A stretch of 11,893 bases of DNA from Alphaproteobacteria bacterium (GTDB lineage: Bacteria > Myxococcota_A > UBA796 > GCA-2862545). Each line of letters starts with the position of its first letter. Within the stretch, counting starts at the first letter, position 1. Under the pieces are notes generated by a model. The model searched no databases and was not told the origin of the DNA. It worked only from the letters and a program-made list of their open reading frames with translations. The stretch is from the NCBI GenBank assembly GCA_020632915.1, contig JACKEP010000045.1:1-11893 (forward strand), written 5' to 3'. Of the stretch, positions 7,387 through 11,893 are shown piece by piece. A program made the translations under genes and the position numbers.

Positions 7387-8079
7387 TCACGGCCCGGTGT
7401 CGCCATCCACGTCCGGCGCCACGCAGCCCGGCACCGCCTCGTCCTCGGGGACGTCGTCCTCGACCACGTGACCCAGCGCCATGCCCGAGTTGCCCACGCT
7501 GCGATCGCCCGGGCAGGCTTCCTGATCGGCGGGCAGGCGCCCGTTCATGATTGCGCCCACGCTGATGCGACCCTCGACGTCCTCGTGCAGCACCACCCGG
7601 CCGAAGACGCCCGGCTGCCCGCTGGTGTACCGGATGGTCATGCGCCCGTCGTACTCCTGAACCCACGGCGTGCAGTTGGCCCGTACACCCTCGGGCGCCC
7701 GATAGATGGGCGCCACCGCCTGATGGAACAGCTCGATGCCGTGGGCGGCGTCGCAGAGCGACCAGGTGACCGGCTCGCCCTGCTCCACCAGCTGCGCCAG
7801 CATCGCCGTCGGCACCCGCACCCGGGAGTACGCCTTGTCCTCGGTCGGCTCGAAGGTGCCCGTCGCAGCGTGCTCGGCCACCACGGCTTCGCCCAGGTAG
7901 AAGTCGACGAAGCCCGCCGGCGTGTCCGGCGTCTGCAGCGCGACCTCGGCGAAGTCGAGTTCGTCGAGCGCCACCGACGGGCCGCCGGTCGGCGCCACGG
8001 GGTCGTCCGGGTCGGACTCGCCGCAGCCCATCCCCATCAACCCCACCGTGATGGCTCCCACGAGAACACGTCCGAACAT
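7387..8079 (-). CDS. Putative lipoprotein, unknown function
   Basis: 230 aa. The N-terminus 'MFGRVLVGAITVGLMGMGC' is a short basic and hydrophobic signal ending at Cys19, followed by an acidic linker 'GESDPDDP', as in lipoproteins. The lipobox is imperfect (Gly at -3, Leu at -5). The mature part is acidic with four further cysteines ('SLCDA', 'ANCTP', 'EACPG', 'PGCVAP') that could form two disulfides; no known domain is recognised. Start: the SD AAGGAG (8086-8091) sits 6 nt before ATG 8079. The same frame continues open upstream for 123 more codons (separate entry), so a 353-aa form is possible, but it would bury the signal peptide internally. It is followed after 49 bp by the Cys-rich lipoprotein gene, and both probably share the promoter at 8490-8518. 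Confidence 0.7.
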   Translation of the reverse strand: MFGRVLVGAITVGLMGMGCGESDPDDPVAPTGGPSVALDELDFAEVALQTPDTPAGFVDFYLGEAVVAEHAATGTFEPTEDKAYSRVRVPTAMLAQLVEQGEPVTWSLCDAAHGIELFHQAVAPIYRAPEGVRANCTPWVQEYDGRMTIRYTSGQPGVFGRVVLHEDVEGRISVGAIMNGRLPADQEACPGDRSVGNSGMALGHVVEDDVPEDEAVPGCVAPDVDGDTGP

Positions 8080-8448
8080 CCCTGACTCCTTCCGTCCATG
8101 TCGGTGATCCGTTGTTCGCCCGCGCTGCGAGTCGACGCCGGACCCGACCGCCGGCTCCAGCTGCAAGGCGACGTCCTCTTCGACGCCGTGCACGAAGCGC
8201 CGCCACACCCCACGCCAACCCGACGGCTGCGGCAGCGTCACCACCACCAGCCTCGCGCCGGTGCCGTCGGCGTCGCACACAGGACCCCAGACCCCACTCT
8301 TCACGTCCGGCACCTCGACCGAGGCGAGCAACTGCTCCACGGAGTCGAACGCCAGCGTGTCGCCCTCGGTCGTCGCGACGACCGGCGGCCGCAGCCGCGG
8401 CGGAGGACCGCTCCGCGTGCCCCCGTTCCCTGGATGAACCCACGGCAT
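8080..8448 (-). CDS. Open upstream reading frame without stop, in frame with the lipoprotein
   Basis: 123 codons from ATG 8448, with SD GGGAG (8456-8460) 7 nt upstream and a sigma70-like promoter just before it. The product looks coding: 'TLAFDSVEQLLASVEVPDV' and 'ARLVVVTLPQPSGW' are plausible helix and strand segments. Third positions are G/C-rich up to about codon 110. After that, near CGA at 8116-8118, the codons lose that bias, as if coding had ended, yet no stop occurs before the lipoprotein ATG. It could be a small cytoplasmic protein that lost its stop codon by substitution (a CGA to TGA change would restore one). Alternatively it is the N-terminal part of a longer 353-aa form. I do not recognise a family. 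A frame-scan did not show an obvious frameshift to another frame with a nearby stop. Confidence 0.5.
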
Positions 8449-8489
8449 CACGAATCTCCCGGCCGAGTGCCCGATGCGCCCTCACCGCG

Positions 8490-8518
8490 AGCCTACGCCG
8501 GACGGCAGCGTGGGGCAA
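8490..8518 (-). promoter_or_regulatory. Sigma70-like promoter for the lipoprotein operon
   Basis: On the minus strand, -35 TTGCCC (8518-8513) and -10 TAGGCT (8495-8490) are separated by 17 nt. The predicted start of transcription lies near 8483, giving a leader of about 35 nt before ATG 8448 with its SD. The same -35 hexamer and spacing occur before the ATPase gene at 10301-10329. Confidence 0.45.
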
Positions 8519-8634
8519 CCGGCGGATGATGGGGCGCTCGGCCGCCCGTTCGAGCGCCGCCGCAAACCCGCTGGACGCTGACCGCCGAGGCCTGAGACAC
8601 TGCGGAAGAGGGTCACGGGCCGACGGGAGTCCCT

Positions 8635-8928
8635 ATGCCGTATTTCTTCGGCCACCTGATCTTCCAGGTCCTCGTGCCGCTCACCGTGATGGTGTTCATT
8701 CCTGCGCTGCTGGTGGCGAACGAATACCGCGAGGTGCGCCGTGGCCATCGCTCACCGCAGCTCCTCGCCATCGCCATGCCACCACTGGGACCCGGACTGC
8801 TGGCTGCGGTCGCGGTCGGGCTCTCCGAGGGTCCAGAGTGGTCGATGAAGCTCGCGTTCTTCGGGGCCTACGTATGCTCAGCGTGGCTCATCGGCGTACT
8901 GCTCGCGCGTGCAGGTGCCCCGGAGTAG
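8635..8928 (+). CDS. Small three-helix membrane protein
   Basis: 97 aa, with three hydrophobic segments at about residues 7-29 ('HLIFQVLVPLTVMVFIPALL'), 43-63 ('LLAIAMPPLGPGLLAAVAVG') and 72-93 ('LAFFGAYVCSAWLIGVLLA'). The loop after helix 1 is basic ('NEYREVRRGHR'), which by the positive-inside rule faces the cytoplasm. SD GGGAG (8625-8629) lies 5 nt before ATG. The gene is divergent from the lipoprotein operon; the 186-bp region between them (8449-8634) holds that operon's promoter, but I see no convincing promoter for this gene. It converges on the 86-aa gene over a hairpin. No family is recognised. Confidence 0.75.
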   Translation: MPYFFGHLIFQVLVPLTVMVFIPALLVANEYREVRRGHRSPQLLAIAMPPLGPGLLAAVAVGLSEGPEWSMKLAFFGAYVCSAWLIGVLLARAGAPE

Positions 8929-8953
8929 CCGCCAGGCGCGGAGCATCGGCTGC

Positions 8954-8980
8954 CGGTGAGGCCCGCCGCGGCCCTCACCG
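8954..8980. terminator. Hairpin between convergent genes, possible bidirectional terminator
   Basis: Perfect 8-bp arms CGGTGAGG (8954-8961) and CCTCACCG (8973-8980) flank an 11-nt GC-rich loop. The hairpin lies in the 46-bp space after the membrane-protein stop and overlaps the TGA of the convergent gene. It has no T tract on either side, so intrinsic termination is uncertain. Confidence 0.35.
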
Positions 8981-9235
8981 CATGATGAACGTGTGCGTCA
9001 CGTCGTCGTAGCCGACGAAGCCCATGCCGTCGACGACGGTCCGTGCGTAGCGCGCGACGTAGGTCTTCCACGAGTAACCGCGGCGGTCACGGTAGTGCGC
9101 CTCCAGGCGCGCGTGCAGCCCGGGGTGAGCCGCCGGGAACGCCTCGCGCAACGCGTCGATGCACACCCGATCGCCGCGCGCCTCGACCTCCGCCCGAATC
9201 ACCTCGCGGGCGTCCGCGAGCACGTCGTCACTCAT
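8975..9235 (-). CDS. Unrecognised 86-aa protein
   Basis: A small soluble protein without signal peptide or membrane segment. Charged helices ('VLADAREVIRAEVEARGD', 'LREAFPAAHPGLHARLEAHY') are followed by a basic and aromatic stretch ('YRDRRGYSWKTYVARYART') and a strand-like end 'GYDDVTHTFIMR'. The helix-rich front and strand-like end would suit a small winged-helix-like fold, but this is a guess from shape and not a family match. ATG 9235 has GGGGGA (9241-9246) 5 nt upstream. Codon third positions are G/C-rich, supporting coding. It is divergent from the antitoxin-like gene across a 93-bp space that contains operator-like palindromes, so the two may share control. Confidence 0.65.
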   Translation of the reverse strand: MSDDVLADAREVIRAEVEARGDRVCIDALREAFPAAHPGLHARLEAHYRDRRGYSWKTYVARYARTVVDGMGFVGYDDVTHTFIMR

Positions 9236-9263
9236 GTCAGTCCCCCAACCTGCCGTGGGTACG

Positions 9264-9302
9264 GCGCCCGTTCACCTGCTCGGGCGCGGCGCCCGCTACG
9301 AT
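9264..9302 (+). promoter_or_regulatory. Operator-like palindromes and -10 before the antitoxin-like gene
   Basis: GCGCCCG (9264-9270) and CGGGCGC (9281-9287) form an inverted repeat with a 10-nt loop. GGGCGC-G-GCGCCC (9282-9294) forms a second, tight palindrome ending 2 nt before a -10-like TACGAT (9297-9302). A weak -35-like TTCACC (9271-9276) lies 20 nt from the -10. Three copies of the same half-site around a promoter fit antitoxin-type autoregulation. In DNA this GC-rich, chance palindromes are not rare. Confidence 0.35.
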
Positions 9303-9349
9303 AGGAGCGACGAGGCGAGGAGGCCAACGTAAACGCGTTCAAGCTCCAT

Positions 9350-9583
9350 GTGACGATCGGGCCGCGGCGCCGGCTGGTGCTCGACCTGCCCGACGGTCTG
9401 CCGGAACCTCCCGCCGAGGTCATCGTGCTGACGGACCTCGATGAGCCACCCGCGATCGATCCGCAGGGCGGCGCCGCGGCGATCGCAGCGCACCTCGACC
9501 GTCTCGCGTCGAGGGACCGCCCGACTCGCACGCGGGCCGAGCTGGATGCGCGCATCACAGCGGAGCGTCGGTCATGGACCTGA
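9350..9583 (+). CDS. VapB-like antitoxin, probably with a lost start codon and no toxin
   Basis: From GTG 9350 this reads 77 aa. The frame is open back to a TAG at 9302-9304, and the codons before GTG give 'NAFKLHVTIGPRRRLVLDLP', so homology-like sequence begins upstream of GTG. A strong SD GGAGG (9319-9323) lies 5 nt before codon GTA (9329-9331), exactly where a start codon would be expected. No ATG, GTG or TTG exists in this frame before 9350. The N-terminus resembles small antitoxins with an AbrB-like strand ('LxVTxGxxRRLVLDLP...AEVIVL'). The C-terminus 'ELDARITAERRSW' is the helix-plus-Trp ending seen in VapB-type antitoxins, which neutralise PIN or RelE toxins and bind their own promoter. 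No toxin follows. The alternatives are a gene using GTG 9350 or a decaying pseudogene. Confidence 0.5.
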   Translation: MTIGPRRRLVLDLPDGLPEPPAEVIVLTDLDEPPAIDPQGGAAAIAAHLDRLASRDRPTRTRAELDARITAERRSWT

Positions 9584-10300
9584 CCCGACCCGGCGGTACG
9601 CCCGGCCTCCAACGAACCAGCGACCGGTGGCTCCGGACCCCTGGGCCCCGCTGTCGGCGCTTGACCGTGGGCGCGGTGGTCCTCAGCCCGATGATCGGCG
9701 CTCGCCGCGGCGACCCCCAACGGCGCCTCGGCGGACGTCGGGGCCGAGCAGCCCGGTGTCGTGCTGGAGCAGGTGCAGCCTCGACCGGACAGACTGTCTC
9801 TCCGCCGCGCGCAAGCGCGCGGCAAGGGGGGCCTGCCGGCCACCCCTGTGACCCCCTGGCTTGGCCGGCGCCCTTCGGGCGCGCCTTCGCGATCCTCGCG
9901 TCCTCGCCTCGCCCTTCGGGCATTGGCTGCGGGCGGCTCGGTCGCTCAGGCACGTACGGCGGATGCCGCACGCCGGCCGGTCTCACCACGCCCGTGCGCT
10001 GGGGCCCGGTCGCGGACGATGGCGGGCTGTGGCCTGTAAGGAGCGTCGTGGAACCCGGCGTTGGGTCTGGCGGACTGCGCGGTGGATCATTGCAGGCCCG
10101 GGGCCACCCGCGTGTAGGCGGCGTCGCCGGCGACTTCGTCGCGGCGCCGCTTCGTGAGCCGGGGCGGACATGGTCAGGGTGGCAGCACCGTGGCCGGGCG
10201 GACACCGGAGTTCGACCTCTGGTTGGCCCGGCCATCGAGACGCTCTTCGGCGTGCACCGCTGAGCACCAGCGAATCCCACGACACGCCCCGTGCGCCGCG
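9584..10300. other. Gene-poor region without a credible coding sequence
   Basis: About 720 bases follow the antitoxin-like gene. Open frames exist on both strands (229 aa forward from 9574, 271 aa reverse from 10370). Their products are low-complexity Arg/Pro/Gly/Ala-rich sequences with no hydrophobic core pattern, as expected from chance frames in GC-rich DNA. No PIN, RelE or HipA-like toxin motif was found in any frame after 9574. The left half carries a cluster of hairpins (9804-9921). The right half contains GC palindromes at 10123-10134 and 10141-10150 and then the promoter of the ATPase gene. No tRNA or rRNA was recognised. Confidence 0.5.
9804..9921. repeat. Cluster of four hairpins in non-coding DNA
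   Basis: Hairpin 1 is GCCGCGCGC-AA-GCGCGCGGC, with 9-bp perfect arms (9804-9823). Hairpin 2 has arms 9825-9833 and 9838-9847 (AGGGGGGCC against GGCCACCCCT with one bulged A). Hairpin 3 is GCGCCC-TTC-GGGCGC (9868-9882). Hairpin 4 is GCCC-TTC-GGGC (9911-9921) and repeats the core of hairpin 3. Such a cluster could be a REP-like intergenic repeat or part of a structured RNA. Confidence 0.4.
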
Positions 10301-10329
10301 TTGCCCGACCAGAGCGCGTGGCGTAGCGT
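10301..10329 (+). promoter_or_regulatory. Sigma70-like promoter giving a leaderless ATPase mRNA
   Basis: TTGCCC (10301-10306), a 17-nt spacer and TAGCGT (10324-10329) lie just before GTG 10336. The distance from -10 to the start codon is 6 nt, so transcription should begin at or next to the GTG. No ribosome-binding site precedes it, which agrees with leaderless translation. The -35 and spacing match the lipoprotein-operon promoter at 8490-8518. Confidence 0.45.
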
Positions 10330-10335
10330 GACCCC

Positions 10336-11893
10336 GTGACACGCACCTTCAACATCGCCGGTCCGTGCAACTCAGCCTTCCACTACATGGTGTCACCCGA
10401 GCAACGCCTGCCTGACCTCCGGCCGCGGATCGACCAGATGCGCTACCTCGCGGTTCACGCGACGCAACCCGCAGGCGTGACCACGGCGCTGCTCGCACTC
10501 GCACGTTCCCTCACCGCCGAAGGGCGCTACGCCGCGCTCCACTTCACCGCCGAGACGGCAAAGGTTACGAAGGACGACTTTGGCGCCGCCGAGGTGCACA
10601 TCCTCGACGCCATCCGGACCGCGGCCAGCCAGGATCTACCCCGTGAGCTTTGGCCGCCCGAGTGGCCGGAGTCCGCGCCGGGGCGGCGTATCTACAACGG
10701 TCTCTCCGCTTGGGCTACGTCGTGTCCGCGCCCCTTGGTCCTCGTCTTCGACGAGATCGATGCCCTGCTGGAGGAGTCGATGGTGTCGGTGCTCAGTCAG
10801 CTCCGCGCCGGCTACCATCGCCGACCTCGGCAGTTCCCCTGGTCGGTCGTCCTGTGCGGGCTTCGCGACGTGCGCGACTACAAGGTCAGCAGCGGCGGCG
10901 ACGAACCTCGGCTCGGGAGCACGAGCCCGTTCAACATCAAGGTCGAGTCGCTGAGGCTCGGCGACTTCTCGGAAGAGGCGCTCAGGGCGCTCTACGCGCA
11001 GCACACCGCCGAGAGCGGGCAGGCCTTCACCGAGGATGCGCTGGCCCGGTCTTGGGCGCTGACTGCGGGCCAGCCGTGGTTGGTCAACGCGCTCGCGCGC
11101 GAGATCGTGCGCAACATGGCGGTGCCGCCCACCGAAGCGATCACCGCCGACCACGTCGAGGCCGCGAAGGAGCGCATCATCCTAGCGCGACAGACGCACC
11201 TCGACTCGCTGGTCGCGCGGTTGATGGAGCCGCGGGTGAAGCGCGTCATCGAGCCTCTGCTCGCGGGCGACGCCCCCCCCGACAACCCGTACGACGACGA
11301 CCTCCGATACACACGCGACCTCGGGCTCATCGCGCCGGACTTCCCGGTGCGCATCGCCAACCCGATCTACCGCGAGGTCATCGCGCGCGTGCTGGCCGGT
11401 CACGCCGATCCGGCCATCCTGACCGATCCGCGAACCTTCGTCCGGCCCGACGGCCGCTTCGACCTCGACCGAATGCTCAGCGAGTTCGCCGCCTTCTGGA
11501 TCGAGCACGGCGACGTGCTCACCAGCCGAATGCCCTACCACGAGGTGGCACCGCAGCTCGTGCTGATGGCCTACCTGCAGCGCGTGGTCAACGGCGGCGG
11601 CCACATCGACCGCGAGTACGGCGTCGGCCGCGGCCGCATCGACCTGCTGGTGCGCTGGCCCTACACCGCGGCCGACGGCAAGCGCGCCTGGCAGCGCGAA
11701 GCCCTCGAGCTGAAGGTGTGGGCCGACGGCAAGGCGGATCCGCTGGCGAAGGGGCTGGCGCAGCTGGACGGCTACCTCGACCGGCTGTCGCTGGACACCG
11801 GCGTGCTGGTCATCTTCGATCGCCGGGAAGCGGCCGCCGCGATCGACGCGAGGACGCGCCGCGAGACGGCGACGACGCCGGCGGGGCGGACGG
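10336..11893 (+). CDS. AAA-ATPase/PD-(D/E)XK nuclease-domain protein with degenerate Walker A, 3'-truncated by window end
   Basis: 519 codons are open from GTG 10336 to the window edge. The sequence opens 'TFNIAGPC...HYMVSPEQRLPDL', the N-terminal signature of a family of AAA-like ATPases common in myxobacteria and cyanobacteria. The expected P-loop 'APRQTGKTT' reads 'ATQPAGVTT' (residues 42-50, bases 10459-10485), so the essential lysine is valine. Walker B is intact ('LVLVFDEIDAL', 134-144), as are 'LCGLRDVRDY' and 'GQPWLVNALAREI'. The C-terminal part has PD-(D/E)XK-type residues: D436 ('GRIDLLV'), E458-L459-K460 ('LELKVW') and Q476 ('LAQLDGYL'). The fusion matches AAA-like plus PDDEXK_9-type architectures, whose role is not established (mobile-element or defence links are possible). 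The start is fixed by the conserved N-terminus and a TAG at 10324-10326 in frame. An 8-C run lies at 11273-11280. ATP hydrolysis is probably impaired. Confidence 0.85.
   Translation, partial: MTRTFNIAGPCNSAFHYMVSPEQRLPDLRPRIDQMRYLAVHATQPAGVTTALLALARSLTAEGRYAALHFTAETAKVTKDDFGAAEVHILDAIRTAASQDLPRELWPPEWPESAPGRRIYNGLSAWATSCPRPLVLVFDEIDALLEESMVSVLSQLRAGYHRRPRQFPWSVVLCGLRDVRDYKVSSGGDEPRLGSTSPFNIKVESLRLGDFSEEALRALYAQHTAESGQAFTEDALARSWALTAGQPWLVNALAREIVRNMAVPPTEAITADHVEAAKERIILARQTHLDSLVARLMEPRVKRVIEPLLAGDAPPDNPYDDDLRYTRDLGLIAPDFPVRIANPIYREVIARVLAGHADPAILTDPRTFVRPDGRFDLDRMLSEFAAFWIEHGDVLTSRMPYHEVAPQLVLMAYLQRVVNGGGHIDREYGVGRGRIDLLVRWPYTAADGKRAWQREALELKVWADGKADPLAKGLAQLDGYLDRLSLDTGVLVIFDRREAAAAIDARTRRETATTPAGRT

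Noticed and set aside
7338..7406. Upstream start for the Cys-rich lipoprotein at 7406
   Set aside because: It would place 23 charged residues before the signal peptide; ATG 7337 has a strong GGAGGG ribosome-binding site.
8112..9011. 299-aa plus-strand frame covering the lipoprotein leader and small membrane gene
   Set aside because: Arg/Pro/Ala-rich shadow; the region is better explained by the minus-strand frame with SD and promoter and by the three-helix protein at 8635.
9574..10263. 229-aa frame overlapping the antitoxin stop, considered as the partner toxin
   Set aside because: The product is Arg/Gly-rich with no PIN acidic residues, RelE-type pattern or hydrophobic core; similar long frames occur on the opposite strand.
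1..11893. CRISPR arrays, insertion sequences, rRNA or tRNA genes
   Set aside because: No regularly spaced repeats, transposase motifs or recognisable RNA-gene features were seen by reading both strands.

Overview
The window is very GC-rich DNA (roughly 70 percent or more) with strong G/C preference at third codon positions. It carries secreted lectin/RTX-type proteins, cysteine-rich lipoproteins, a HEAT-rich export-anchored protein and an AAA-ATPase/PD-(D/E)XK fusion. This combination is typical of Myxococcota (Polyangia or Nannocystia-like). That assignment is an inference from style; no marker gene is present.

Left part (1-6798). The window opens with the end of a plus-strand gene whose C-terminus resembles the DUF4384-like tail of myxobacterial anti-sigma/zinc-finger proteins. 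Facing it are three minus-strand genes, read from right to left. The first is a 569-aa exported protein with a beta-rich front and a HEAT-like back resembling the vitellogenin/lipid-transfer N-terminal module. It is followed by two tandem paralogs of 725 and 727 aa. Each paralog has a signal peptide, beta-lectin (GNA-like) strands, an RTX-like Gly/Asp block and a conserved C-terminal domain that I do not recognise. All three genes carry the same leader element, TGCGGACT-N12-GTCGCGYC, 61 to 80 nt before their start codons, so they probably form a co-controlled surface/secreted regulon.

Middle (6888-8518). Two short-spaced minus-strand lipoprotein genes lie behind a sigma70-like promoter. The first is preceded by, and in frame with, an open 123-codon reading frame that has its own start signals but no stop codon.

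Right part (8635-11893). A small three-helix membrane protein converges on an unrecognised 86-aa protein across a hairpin. A VapB-like antitoxin follows. Its ribosome-binding site points at a GTA codon rather than a start codon, and no toxin follows it. Next is about 750 bp without a credible gene, holding a cluster of hairpins. The window ends inside a long ATPase/nuclease gene with an intact Walker B motif and intact nuclease residues but a destroyed Walker A (lysine replaced by valine). This gene is apparently transcribed as a leaderless mRNA.

The observations most worth following are the leader element shared by the lectin/RTX twins and the lipid-transfer-like gene, the P-loop-dead ATPase/nuclease, and the in-frame dual-start lipoprotein.
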